DNA of 35,888 bases from Reticulitermes lucifugus (Eukaryota > Arthropoda > Insecta > Blattodea > Rhinotermitidae): assembly GCA_026260175.1 (NCBI GenBank), contig JAKCWW010003143.1, forward strand, positions 12,830-48,717, in the 5' to 3' direction. A model generated the notes under the pieces. That model did no database searches. It was not told where the DNA came from and worked only from the letters and a program-made list of their open reading frames with translations. Of the stretch, positions 20,301 to 30,449 are shown one piece after another. Within the stretch, counting starts at the first letter, position 1. The number at the start of each line of letters is the position of its first letter. A program made the translations under genes and the position numbers.

Positions 20301-20866
20301 CAAATGTGTTTCTGATTTTGTATATGAAGTAAGGAACATCACTTGAAAATGTAAGTGATAAATTTTCTTCCAATTAAAAATCCTGCTAACCCAGCTGCAG
20401 TAACTTGGGCTTATATGCCACACTGGAAGATGCTCAACATACCATTACCTTGCTCGGTTTGAACCACTTACCTTTAACTAGGTTGTTACCCCTCTTTGCG
20501 GCTAAGCAATTGGTAAGCAGGTTAGGTTACTTTTACTTACAAAGAATGCTGAAGATAGATGGGTGGATCCATACAACTCCCCCTTATTTGGGTAAATGAA
20601 AACCCAGAAGTCTTATACTATTGGATACAAGGAAATCTGTAGTGGACTGACTGCACAACAGTAGGTACAACAGATGTCTGTCAGACAATTAAAAATATAT
20701 CTCAGTATAATCAATTTACAAACAGAATGCAGCTTAAAATAAACAAATTAAAAGGAATTCGATCTTACGGTGGTAATTCTCTAGCCATCAGCTGTAGCTG
20801 TTCAAGAAGAAAGTAAACCTTCTTTTGTAAATCTTCTGGCGTAGGATTTATACTTTCCACAGCCAT
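17212..20866 (-). CDS. gdl: DGCR6/gonadal (gdl) family protein, 4 exons, 177 aa (gene span)
   Basis: This is the insect orthologue of vertebrate DGCR6 and Drosophila gonadal (gdl); its molecular role is poorly defined. Exons in transcription order are 20866-20769, 19141-18981, 18413-18280 and 17352-17212; introns of 1627, 567 and 927 bases are GT/AG and the phases join without error. Landmarks in order: MAREL (27-31), [51 protein letters not shown], a Lys/Gln-rich coiled-coil-like stretch (about 88-131), then [21 protein letters not shown] (about 133-153) and a Leu-rich end. Vertebrate DGCR6 is about 220 aa, so this is a slightly short but complete copy. The start is the ATG opening exon 1; a further upstream exon cannot be excluded. 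It lies head to head with GTPBP10, 1542 bases between the ATGs. Confidence 0.9.
18280..18413 (-). CDS. gdl: Exon 3 of gdl
   Basis: Acceptor CTGTTTTAG and donor GTAAGA. It encodes a charged, Gln/Lys-rich helix ([11 protein letters not shown] ... VLQLDQK), suitable for a coiled coil. Confidence 0.87.
18575..18730 (+). repeat. Dispersed repeat, copy 2, near intron 2 of gdl
   Basis: AATCTAGCTGCCACCTCAAAATTCT, GCCAGAAGGGTGAC and AGGATTTGTGTATGCCTGC match the order of copy 1 at 14845-15075. It lies wholly inside gdl intron 2. Confidence 0.45.
18981..19141 (-). CDS. gdl: Exon 2 of gdl
   Basis: Acceptor CTGTCTTAG and donor GTAAGT. This is the most conserved part of the family ([11 protein letters not shown] to LQLINKHS). 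Confidence 0.9.
19817..20220. repeat. Perfect 202-bp tandem duplication in intron 1 of gdl
   Basis: Units 19817-20018 and 20019-20220 look identical base for base on reading. On the minus strand each unit contains an exon-like island of 48 bases (20104-20057 and 19902-19855) between ATCTCACAG and GTAAGT. Inclusion between gdl exons 1 and 2 would bring an in-frame TGA after five codons. Either a very recent duplication or an assembly artefact. Confidence 0.9.
20769..20866 (-). CDS. gdl: Exon 1 of gdl
   Basis: It has 32 codons plus two bases and donor GTAAGA. It encodes [16 protein letters not shown] followed by a helix ending in MARELP, the usual N-terminal block of the family. Confidence 0.85.
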
Positions 20867-22408
20867 GACGTTATATGTGTTGCACAGCCTCTTAAAAAGC
20901 CCCTGAATATAAGTTATGTGCCATATACACGATCTACCTGGGATAACCTACTTTTAAACTTCAGTCATTTAGAAAAATTTTTTAACAGTTCCGTTCCTTA
21001 CACATTGTTTCACTATACAGTTGCTTTCAGTGTTCTTTCCCTACAAATTCAGTTACAATTCAGAAATGTGCGACAGAAATCATAATCCGCTACTTTCGAT
21101 TAATTAAAAATACCTACTACAGAGAGTACGTCAACTGTCGTTACGACACACACGCCACAGTAACGTCAATATGAAAGCATAATGCGCACAGATTACTACT
21201 ATAATGCGTATGTCTAAACCGGCTACAAACACCCGTGAGGGATTGCCAATATGGGCGGTTGGCAGACCACGGATTCCAACACAACATATAAGGCATTAAC
21301 AAGCAAGAGGAATGTTACATATCAGCTGTGTGCTATCATTGTGACAGCTATCATACTAAGCCGACCATTTAACGAGCGTTAAATGTGCACATTTTCATGC
21401 TATTATTAAAATATAACAGTTACGTAACTAGTTCCACAGCGGCTTCTTATTGTCCGTTGTACAAGTAACCATGCTCGACACATTTCATCATCAGCAGCAG
21501 TGGCGCCAGAGTATAAGGCATTCCAGGGGTCTCGCCTCCTCGCAAGTAATAGTCTATACCACAGATTACTACTCTATACATCGTTTCGTTGGGGGAGCGA
21601 CTATTTCTGCCGATTGTTTATGACAACGTGTTCAATCAAAATAATGGGGAATTATATTTATTTTTGCTTTGTACATATAAATTTATTATTAAAATGTATT
21701 TGAAATAAAACAAATACCAGTGAAACTCAACACAACTCCAGCACCGCCCCACTTCTTTCAATGCTTTTTTGTAAGACATTGAAGTTCCGCGAGATTTGAG
21801 GCTCTCTTGACCACAGCTCATCTTGTATACGCTTGCCGTTGATGATGAATATTACCATGCTATATTCAGGGAAGTGACGTTATGTGGTTCACGGTAGGAA
21901 TTTCCTGACTCTTCGGAATACCCTGTTTTTCCCATCTCTAAATATTCTACCTTGCAGGTGGATGTAACAGACTCCTCTGAAACTTCGTAAATTTATACGA
22001 GACTACAAGGCACAGATTACTACAAGACGTCACATTCCTGCGAATGGCAGTCATCAAATTGATGTTGGTGTGCCTGGCAGGGAACAATCGAATTGTTCCG
22101 GAACCGGTCGATATAAGGCTGCCAACATCAATGCATTGAAATTGGTAGTGGTGTAAGAGTAGTTGTTTTTAATAACAAGTCAAGCATTAGTAATTATAAT
22201 TGAGTATATTGCACAGACTAAATGAAGGTGTAAATGGCACAATACCACTGCATCTGGGATTGTATTGCGTCGTTGGGCCAAATAACTTTCTTGGAGTCTT
22301 GGTCATGCCACGATTTTGGAGGTTATGTTAGACATGTTTCAGTGTATTGATGTCTACAGGTGAATTAACGGCTGAATTTCTATTAAACGTTCTGCAGAGC
22401 GAAACAAA
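20867..22408. promoter_or_regulatory. Divergent intergenic region between gdl and GTPBP10
   Basis: The two genes are transcribed away from each other, so this 1.5 kb must hold both 5' UTRs and promoters. No TATA box is placed convincingly for either, as expected for housekeeping genes. It includes the nested palindrome at 22058-22132. A 5' UTR exon for either gene may be hidden here. Confidence 0.5.
22058..22132. repeat. Nested inverted repeats upstream of GTPBP10
   Basis: Outer arms of 11 bases (ATTGATGTTGG 22058-22068, CCAACATCAAT 22122-22132) pair perfectly. Inside, GGAACAAT (22081-22088) pairs with ATTGTTCC (22092-22099). The span is 75 bases, ending 277 bases before the GTPBP10 start codon. 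Confidence 0.65.
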
Positions 22409-22447
22409 ATGGTGTTTCTATCGACAGCACTGAGCATTGGAAAAAGG
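22409..22447 (+). CDS. GTPBP10: Exon 1 of GTPBP10
   Basis: The 13 codons [13 protein letters not shown] precede donor GTAAGT in phase 0. It is chosen because it starts with ATG, joins exon 2 in frame and resembles the short N-terminus of orthologues. Confidence 0.75.
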
Positions 22448-25400
22448 GTAAGTTACATTGTCGGGCTTAACCTATTAGGATAGCACTCTCGACATACAGG
22501 TTAGGCAGTAAAGTTCACGTGAACGATTTTTTGTAATAAACTTTATAGACGTTAAGAAACATAATGTGCTTTAAAAAATGAACTTTTATTAAATGTTGAT
22601 AAACCTCATTGAACCTGTTAACAATAAAACATGTACAAGTATTGACTTAAATATAGGTTATGGTACCGAAGCAGTGGAGAAGTAGTTGCCAGCTGAATTC
22701 CTTGCCCCGCAAATTAGCACTAACTTCAGCTGGAACTCACATCACTCATAATAATAGATGCATTAAAATTAGAATACTTTGCGCGTATTCCATTCCACTG
22801 TCATATGGAGTTATTTTTTAGGGAAATTCAATAGCAGGAAATATTCACCATCTAAGAGAAAATTTCTAGAGTGATGGCAGGTGCAGAGGAAAATGTCTCT
22901 TGTACGAAATTCCTTAAAGATTTAATTAATATACCACCCCTTGCCATTCAGTACCTCCTCAAATTACTGTCTTATTACCAGAAATAATGTTAGCACATAG
23001 ATTTTAATTCTCAGTACTAAAGCTGTATATCATTTTGAGGCACTGTAGTAGCTAATGATTTCATATTTCCTTACCGCATCCAAAATCCGAACCTATGTAA
23101 ATAATTCCCAATTCACTGTACTTTATCAGCATTTAAAACGGCGCTATATTGTAATCTTATATCTCCCAAAAACAGGATCGAAACACTGGGAAGTTCATAG
23201 ATGCTTTACGCATATATGTACGAGGAGGTGCTGGTGGCATGGGTTTTCCAAAATATGGAGGAATTGGCGGAAAAGGAGGAAATGTTAATGTAGTTGCAAA
23301 TGAAGGTGAGTGGGCAATTGGGTTTGGAAATGCATTTTGTTTTGACATAAGTTTTTCTCTTCTTCTTTGACAAAGCAGTAAACCCTGCTTAGTAAAGCTT
23401 GCAGTCATGGTGGTTGTGTCACAACTTAATGTCCACATGAACTTAGTCACGGACAGTGGTAAGAGTTTGGACTTCAGAGTGAACTCTTCAGATGTACAGA
23501 GGAGAGAATTTTACATTGCTATTTGTATGGTTATGTAACAGTGAATGAAAGATGTGAGAAGAAAAGAATGGGATAGAAAAGCTGTCAAAAAATTCTGTTG
23601 ATGGTCTGTTTATTTAGAACTCAGGTTAGTCAAGTTTTGAATTTTTCTTCATAGTAACATCATATCTGGAATAAATGCTGGAATGGTTATGTATATTACT
23701 AATCTAATATGGTTTCAGTTAGTTTGAAGAATTTGTAAACAGTAAAAAAAACAAGCTCTTGCCACACTTACAAGCTGCTTGGTATTTACAACTTTGGGTT
23801 ACCAATCCGTTTTTTTAATAATTAGTTATCCATTAATATCAAACCCGTGTGAAGCGTTACAAAAACTCTATAATACCTGTTTATATTTTTTGTCATACTG
23901 GAGCCCCGAATTGAAAATTGCTAAGTTAGTTTTGTGAAATGGTTTTTCTTCCAAAGGTGTGACACTGAGGTCTTTGCTTACTGAGAATCCAACAAAGAGA
24001 TTTAGTGCTCAAAATGGAGGGAACAGCCACAAAAACAGGATACTTGGAGAACCTGGTGCAGATATCACAATACCAGTTCCTGTTGGAGTCACAGTGGCAA
24101 ATGATTTTGGACAGGTTCTTGGTAAGAACGAAAATACGTATATAGAGCAAGGCCTGATCAGCAAATGTTTAACAAAAGTTTGTTTAATTTTATGTATGAC
24201 ATTTACACAGTATACATGTTAAGGTAATTCAGCACTAAAGTATTTTGTACAAAATTCTGTAAGCTCTCATATCATCATATTTCATGTGCTTGCCTGCAAT
24301 TGTTTATTAGCTGTAGTGAAAGTGTACTTATGATTGCATTATTCTTATTTCTACAAATGACAGATTTTGCATGTTTGTGCAACTTCTCTGAACTAAAGAA
24401 TTTAGAACCCTCCAGTGATATGACTTCCTTGAGTATGCTGTAAGTTGTTAGATAAAAGATGCAATAAAAACTACGAAAATTTCACCAGTCAAGACCCGAA
24501 CTAGACATCTGCAGAATAAAGTCAGTTGTGACAACTTGCTTAGTTATATAACTGTTCCATGCATAAATATTTGTGTCTGGGCTTTCTCTAATGAAACCTG
24601 GCAATCACATGAGTCTTACGTAAAGGTGCCTCGTTCTCTCTCAGGTGAAGTCAACACACATGGCAGCGTACTTGTGGTGGCACATGGTGGTGCAGGAGGA
24701 GGCCCCTTGACCCAGTACAATGGACAGCGTGCAGAGCCACTTTCTGTCAAGCTGGAACTGAAGCTTATTGCAGATGTGGGACTTGTTGGTTTCCCTAATG
24801 CTGGCAAGTCAACGCTTCTACGGGCCATTTCCAAAGCCAGGCCTCAGGTGGCTTCATATCCATGTATGTTGCAAACCACTGTTATGTACTGGCTAACATA
24901 AGCAATGATGCAGATTTACAGTGTTATTATTTGCTACAGTCACAACAGTCAAGCCCAACATTGGAGTGCTGGAGTACTCAGACCATCGGCAGATCACAAT
25001 GGCAGATTTACCAGGCCTTATAGAGGGAGCACACATGAATGTTGGTATGGGTCACAGTTTCTTAAAACATGTTGAGAGAACCAAACTGCTGCTGCTGGTT
25101 GCTGACATACAAGGTTTCCAGCTTGGCCCCCAGTATCCTCACAGATCCTGCCTTGACACAGTTGTACTTCTGAACAAGGTACCTTAAGATCTGGCATGTA
25201 GCATTCTGATAGACACACTTTGGGGAAAGAGGTAGACAAAAGGCAGATGGGAGCATAATATGGCACAGAATTCTGACAGTGTCATACATCAAAGCCGCAT
25301 TGAGGTTTATGTTCTTCCTTTGTGTGCGCAGAGGCTGCAGATCTAGTGGAAAATGCTGTGGGTTTATATATTGTACTCAGAGAGGACATGGTTACTGTGT

Positions 25401-27406
25401 GACATGATGTTAATCATCCAACAACCAGTGATATTTACCTACACTGTTTTAAAATAGAAGGGAGAGGATGGGAGGCAGAGGGGTATGACAGTAAGAAGGA
25501 CAAATAAGAGAGGCAGGAAAGGAATGTGGGTCAAAGGGAGCAAGATGATAAATGCACAGAAGAAGAAAGGGGGTGAGAGAACAGTTTTAAGATGAAGGAT
25601 AGGGAGGAGGAAGGAGAGGAATGACAATAGAATGGGCAAATGAAAGGGATTTGAAAGGACTGTTGGAAAAATGAGGGAAGGAGATAAAGGTGTGAAAAAT
25701 ACAAAGGAATTGGAAAGCATGGTGAAGAATGAATATACAAAAGAAATTACTTTCCCTTAGAGACTAACTAAGTCTGTGCATGCACTAAAAAGTCACAATG
25801 GGATGACAGGATGTCAGGAGGTCCTTAACAAGCCATATTATTGCAGTCTAACCGTTACATTAGCATTTAAAACTCAGCAAACTAAGAGACTCATTTGAAT
25901 TATCAACAGGCATTATACTAGTAATTTTTGCTGAGAATGGATGTTACAAAGCTAGACTGGATTGTAGTTCTGAAGCAGATTATGGTAATGGTGGTGACTG
26001 ATGTTTGAGTAGAATAATTGTGTGTGTGTATAGTGTATAATTTACACTGTCTCAAGTCTCGTGAAGTGAACCAATGTGGTATTCTGTGTAGGAATTGGAG
26101 CTGTACCGAGATGATCTGTTGGATAAGCCAGCAATGCTTGTGGTTAACAAAATGGATGTGGCTGGGGCACAGTTAAAGTATGATGAAGTGAAGGACAAAC
26201 TGAGAAATCTTGCAAGTAAGTGCTTCATTTTACTGAAAGTGCAGGTCTGCAGATTTCATTTCTGCCATGTAATATAAAGAAATGTCATTAAAGAACTTTA
26301 TTTCTCTGGTACAGTGTAAATATATGAGATTCAATAGTTCCATAGTGTTGAAGTTGAGGATTTTGGCCTTCTGGAATGTTTGCTGTATAGCAGGGTTAAC
26401 GGAACTCACCGTTTGAAGGCACTATTTTCCTCTGAAACATCAGGATCTGTTAACCCTGCTACACAGGACAACATCACAGAAGACCGGAACTCTTCAAGTG
26501 TAAATATGTTTGCTCCATGACAAAAAAGGACCAAGTCATGGTTGTACAGCATTAACAGTTTGTGAGGCCCAAAGTGATTGTTTTTTTTTAGGTGTACATA
26601 TGTGATGAAATGTTAAAATTTGTTCAGAATGTAGTAGAAATGTGGGAAATGCACACTTATTCTGTTAGATTTTTTTCAGGAACCAGCTCAAAAATAAAAA
26701 ATAATTAATAATCTTGTTGGATTCATTCATTCATTCATTCATTCATTCATTCATTCATTCATACTTGTGTTATTTAATGATGCTGTTTCAACTTCATATA
26801 TTATGTGTATTTGAATCGCAGGATGTGTGCGATTAATTAAATACAAAATATGTGAAAGGAAATGGGCATGGTCTGAGGCACTGTCCAATAATTAGGTAGC
26901 AGGCCTGAGGGAAACTGTAAAAAAGAACTCTTGGGCAGGATAGCATCTCCAGGATAAGACTCATGCTGAGCATATGAAGGAAGCAAAGCATCAGGTTCAT
27001 GTTCAGGCTGACTGTAACCCCACAGAGAGTACCTGGCTAGGACCCAGAGCCATTCCTGTATCATGAAGTTTGATTGTGTTTGAAAGTGAGGGCCAGTCAA
27101 GAAATGCATACAGAACCAGATTACCAAACGACATGCTTCTACTCACATATTTTCAATTGCAAAGCTGTGTGTGTTGCAGATGTAGTTGGTGACTACCCAG
27201 AAGAGCTGCGCCCTGAGCAAGTGTTGAACTTTACAGACGTCATTGCGATCTCTGCCGACAAAGACCCCAGTGGAGTAGAGAAACTAAAACACAGAGTACG
27301 TGAATTGTTAGATTTCCATGCAGCACTGCAGCAGGAAGACTTAGAGACAAAAGCAGTTGCTACACTTCGAGCACAAATGACTCCTAAAGGCCCACAAATG
27401 CTCTGA
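22409..27406 (+). CDS. GTPBP10: GTPBP10, Obg-family mitochondrial GTPase, 7 exons, 380 aa (gene span)
   Basis: This is an Obg/CgtA-family GTPase. In animals GTPBP10 works in mitochondria, in assembly of the large (39S) ribosomal subunit. Exons: 22409-22447, 23176-23305, 23957-24121, 24645-24863, 24940-25178, 26092-26215, 27180-27406; every intron is GT/AG and all phases join. Residues 1-20 are short and basic, fitting mitochondrial import. The Obg glycine-rich fold (about 21-145) has [19 protein letters not shown] and IPVPVGV. G1 is GFPNAGKS (160-167), the G2 Thr pair is at 186-187, G3 DLPG (207-210), G4 NKMD (283-286), G5 ISA (329-331). Human GTPBP10 is 387 aa, so length is normal. No broken motif is seen. 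Confidence 0.95.
23176..23305 (+). CDS. GTPBP10: Exon 2 of GTPBP10 (start of the Obg fold)
   Basis: Acceptor CCCAAAAACAG and donor GTGAGT. It encodes [18 protein letters not shown] and [11 protein letters not shown], the glycine-rich Obg start. Confidence 0.92.
23957..24121 (+). CDS. GTPBP10: Exon 3 of GTPBP10 (Obg fold)
   Basis: Acceptor CTTCCAAAG and donor GTAAGA. It encodes [19 protein letters not shown] and then [12 protein letters not shown], the conserved Obg beta-strand. Confidence 0.9.
24645..24863 (+). CDS. GTPBP10: Exon 4 of GTPBP10 (end of Obg fold and G1)
   Basis: Acceptor CTCTCTCAG and donor GTATGT. It encodes [10 protein letters not shown] and the P-loop in [19 protein letters not shown]. 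Confidence 0.95.
24940..25178 (+). CDS. GTPBP10: Exon 5 of GTPBP10 (switch regions, G3)
   Basis: Acceptor TTGCTACAG and donor GTACCT (a weaker match), after an intron of only 76 bases. It encodes [24 protein letters not shown] and [19 protein letters not shown]. Confidence 0.95.
25450..25740 (+). repeat. Purine-rich tract in intron 5 of GTPBP10
   Basis: About 290 bases are strongly A/G-biased on the plus strand, built from GGGAGAGG, GAAAGG, AGGAGGAAGG and similar, with few pyrimidines. The complementary CT-rich frames are artefacts of this bias. Confidence 0.7.
26092..26215 (+). CDS. GTPBP10: Exon 6 of GTPBP10 (G4)
   Basis: Acceptor TCTGTGTAG and donor GTAAGT. It encodes [20 protein letters not shown] and MD of the NKMD guanine-specificity motif. 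Confidence 0.93.
26345..26490. mobile_element. Hairpin MITE-like inverted repeat in intron 6 of GTPBP10
   Basis: TAGCAGGGTTAAC (26388-26400) pairs perfectly with GTTAACCCTGCTA (26449-26461). Imperfect pairing continues outward about 40 bases per side (CCTTCTGGAATGTTTGCTGTA with ACACAGGACAACATCACAGAAG). The spacer is 48 bases. No target duplication is clear. Confidence 0.6.
26720..26762 (+). repeat. (ATTC)n microsatellite in intron 6 of GTPBP10
   Basis: About ten uninterrupted ATTC tetramers. No coding consequence. Confidence 0.95.
27180..27406 (+). CDS. GTPBP10: Exon 7 of GTPBP10 (G5 and C-terminus)
   Basis: The acceptor is GTGTTGCAG. It encodes [20 protein letters not shown], a C-terminal helix ([11 protein letters not shown]) and ends in QML plus TGA. 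Confidence 0.93.
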
Positions 27407-27618
27407 ATGGTCACCTTACTTTGTGCAATTGGTGACAACTGAATGAAGGCTTCACAAGATAAGGAATGCATGTATTATGGGTATATAAAGACTTATCTTC
27501 ATTATATACTTCAGTTTTGACCAGTGTCCAGTGTTTTTCATATCGGATATGTGAAGATATGCTTATGACATCATCATGCCTGTGTGTATGTTTGTGTGTG
27601 TGTCTCTCTCCTCCTGCC

Positions 27619-27624
27619 AATAAA
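27619..27624 (+). terminator. Poly(A) signal of GTPBP10
   Basis: AATAAA lies 213 bases after the stop. Further hexamers at 28051-28056 and 28827-28832 could give longer 3' UTRs. Confidence 0.6.
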
Positions 27625-27679
27625 TTTTGAACAAGTGAACAGATATTCATTAAACTTGGTAATCAGGGGCCACCCAACG

Positions 27680-28950
27680 TCTATAATTACTAATACCGTC
27701 ACTGACGACACCAACATGTTAGCTTTGCAACATTAACATAAATTGCTTGTTTTTGAGCGCACACACCATTTTATGACATCCCACTGACTGGCACAGATGC
27801 TAGTCACACCTCAGACACTCGCATAGCAGTCATTGGCTCTGCTGACCCTGTTGTGTTAAAACAATTGTAAAGTATAGTCTCATGTCACATAATCTTAATG
27901 TCAGGTTTCAGTTTGGTCTGTGGGTGAATGACAAACAAACACTAATATGGACATGATGATACCATAGGTCTGTATGCTTGAACTGTTTCATTTTGCTGAC
28001 ACAGTTGTATTATCATTAAATATTATTTGATGTATGTAAATAGTGTTGTAAATAAACATCAGCACATTTGACATTTATATGAGAGAAGGTTTGTTAAACC
28101 CAGCTGAGATGTGTTCCTGATTTCTTACATCCTATCCATCCCTCGTTCCTATTCTGCCCCCCCCCCCTCTCTCTCTTTGCTTTCCCCATCCATGTTGTTC
28201 TACATTGCTGTGCCCCGGTAGGGTTGGGAAAGAACCACATTCCATTTTAAGAAACCCTTTAGCAAGCTGCCTCTGTTGTCACCTGTCCCCTGATGCAACT
28301 AATGACATGAATACCAACTGGTTGATTTTCATAAAAATTGGTATGAACAATGTCTTACAGATCCCTCCCCACCTCCACTCCCAGTACAGTTAAACTCCCA
28401 GTCATTAACAGTTTCACACATGGTGGCCACGTCTCAATATACAGTCTTGAAATCCTGTGTGACTAACTTCACAAGTACGTGACATTGGTTAAATTATTTT
28501 AAGAAAAATGTAAAATAACCTAATGGCTACTTCGGAAAATATTTTGCTTTCATTACTGTCACTAATGATTATTTGTAAGCTGTTATGTTAAATACATGTG
28601 GTAATGTGTCATGAACACGTGTACCGGTATTATGAATAATAATAAGATTCCGGCTCCTGATATGACAGTGTACAAGGTTGAATCATTCAAGATGCTGAAT
28701 GGCACTGTGTGATACTCTTTTAACATTTGTTTGTATGTAACTACAAGTATGTTGCATGCATTTGTTGTATTCAGTTCAGATTACACAATCTTTGTGATGC
28801 ATTAGCATTGTGATATTAGTGTACCCAATAAAGAAGTGGTAGCTGTATGTGCTAGAGCATATGCAGAGGTGCTTGTGTTGACTGTGGTGAGGAAGACGGA
28901 ATTGTCAAACAAACAGTACATCCCCTGCTAAACCTGCCAAAGTATATCAT
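27680..28950. other. Intergenic 3' flank of GTPBP10
   Basis: No gene is seen. It holds a poly-C/CT tract (about 28158-28180) and a stretch TTGATTTTCATAAAAATTGG (28322-28341) that resembles common insect repeat tails. Confidence 0.5.
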
Positions 28951-28953
28951 TCT

Positions 28954-29719
28954 CTCATAAACAGGGCCGGATTAAGGGGAGGGCCAGCCGGGCAGCTGCC
29001 CGGGGCGCCAACCTATAACGGGTGCTATGGCATCACTGGAATAATTGGAAATATGGTGCTAGTAAACACAGGTTTCCACACGTATAAGAATTTCTATGAA
29101 AATAATTTTCATAGAAATTATATTCTGATAATTATTATCAGCAAATTGGGCACCTGCCCTCATAAAGTTTCGCCAACCCTGTCCTAGGCTAAAAAACTTT
29201 AAAGAACATCGGTTCTAAGTAGGTTGACCATACGTCCCATTTTGAATGGGACAGTACCGTTTTTTTTATATGTCCCGGCCGTCCCGTCGTTTTAGTAAAA
29301 ATGCCATTTTTGTCCCGTTTTTTATAAAAACTTTAAAATATGTTTAAATATTGGTCAGTCACAACATATAATCAAGTTTGCATCAATGGCTGCTGTTGTA
29401 GGTACCAGTCATTCGTGTAACCAGCGGTAGACACGGGTTGATCGAGATCGACAATTGCCCATTGAATAAATAGTGTAACTTTAAAGTTAATGAATTATTC
29501 AGAGAAAAGAAAAAATACGTGTTGGCAACACTTGCGCGGTTCTGTTTAGAATTATTGTGAGTTCAATATTTTTATGTAATAAAAACATTTTTTTAAATGT
29601 CCTACTCTTTATGAACATTCCCCCCTCCCGGTCCCGTTTTTGTTGCCTAGTTCTAAGGGGCACCAAATGATTAGCCTGCCCGGAGTGCCCACATGTCTCA
29701 GACAGGCCCTGCTGATAAA
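28954..29719. mobile_element. Outer hAT-like non-autonomous element with 8-bp duplication
   Basis: Ends read CAGGGCCGG (28962) and, inverted, CAGGGCCTG (ending 29711). They are flanked by CTCATAAA (28954-28961) and CTGATAAA (29712-29719), a 7/8 target duplication as hAT transposases make. A 16-bp palindrome (28988-29003) and two more palindromes (29089-29119, 29124-29140) lie inside. Without the inner insertion it is about 312 bp. No coding capacity. Confidence 0.75.
29212..29657. mobile_element. Inner hAT-like element nested in the outer one
   Basis: A 430-bp sequence (29220-29649) starts TAGGTTGACCATACGTCCC and ends TTGTTGCCTA. It is flanked by a perfect 8-bp duplication GTTCTAAG (29212-29219 and 29650-29657). 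Internal GTCCCG repeats are frequent. Terminal repeats are only TAGG long. Removing it restores an uninterrupted outer element, so it inserted later. Confidence 0.8.
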
Positions 29720-29820
29720 TGCATAGTGTGCCCAGAAAGGAAGAACTGGTTGGATGTAAAAAGCGTTTCAAGATTTTTTAAAAAATATCCTTATTGCAGC
29801 ATGTTGGTACCTACATTAAA

Positions 29821-30275
29821 CTACTTGTCCACATAGTCGCTATGTAAGTTAAGCAACTTGTCATATAATGAGACCAGCTTTTGTATGCCTTCATCGAAAA
29901 AGGTCGCCGCCAAGCCTTTCATCCAGTCCTGCACGTCTTCTGTCTGTTGGTCACTCCTCTGACTCTGGCCGGTCAAACATTTCTTGAAGTGAAGAAACAA
30001 GTGATAATCACTTTGTGCAAGGTCAGGACTGTATGGAGAATGCTCGAAAATTTCCCACTTGAACTGTTCGCGCCCCTACTTTGCTCCTCGTTGTGCACAT
30101 TAGTCCTGCCTTCTTTGAACAACCGACACCATTTCCTCATATTCCCTCCGTTCATTACACCTTCGCCTTACACTTCAACAATGTGCCTGTGAATTTCCCC
30201 CGGATGAATATTTTTAGCGTTTAAAAATCCTATCACCGACTGCACTTCACAGGTAGCGCGAATTTCGTGTTCATC
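29821..30275 (-). mobile_element. Internally deleted, frameshifted mariner transposase
   Basis: The minus strand first reads FLNAKNIHPGEIHRHIVEV, then a stop, then MNGGNMRKWCRLFKEGRTNV, the N-terminal DNA-binding half of a mariner. Directly after, in another frame, comes the C-terminal end: EIFEHSPYSPDLAQSDYHLF, GLAATFFDEGIQKLVSLYDK and a stop near 29821. The catalytic middle with the first two Asp residues is missing. Terminal repeats were not identified. Confidence 0.8.
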
Positions 30276-30449
30276 TTTACAGCGAATAGGGGGAAAAAAT
30301 TATGGCACCGCACTACGCTATACACGTGTTTCCCCTTAACATACTGAAGACAAGTGTCCTTCATAGGAAGTGCTCGCGTCACCTGCGCGGCTGTTTTCCG
30401 CGATTCGTTCCTAATTTCTGGGCGCGCCACGTACATCGGTATCTAACAA

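Noticed and set aside
23157..23450. Minus-strand 97-codon frame over GTPBP10 exon 2
   Set aside because: Shadow of the glycine-rich coding sequence on the plus strand (Pro-rich on the opposite strand).
25439..25740. Pro/Ser/Phe/Leu-rich minus-strand frames
   Set aside because: Complement of the purine-rich intron tract; no coding signal.
26720..26762. Regular short repeats as a possible array
   Set aside because: Simple ATTC microsatellite, with no spacers; not CRISPR-like.
27193..27471. Minus-strand 92-codon frame over GTPBP10 exon 7
   Set aside because: Antisense shadow; the plus-strand frame continues the Obg GTPase with G5 and the correct phase.
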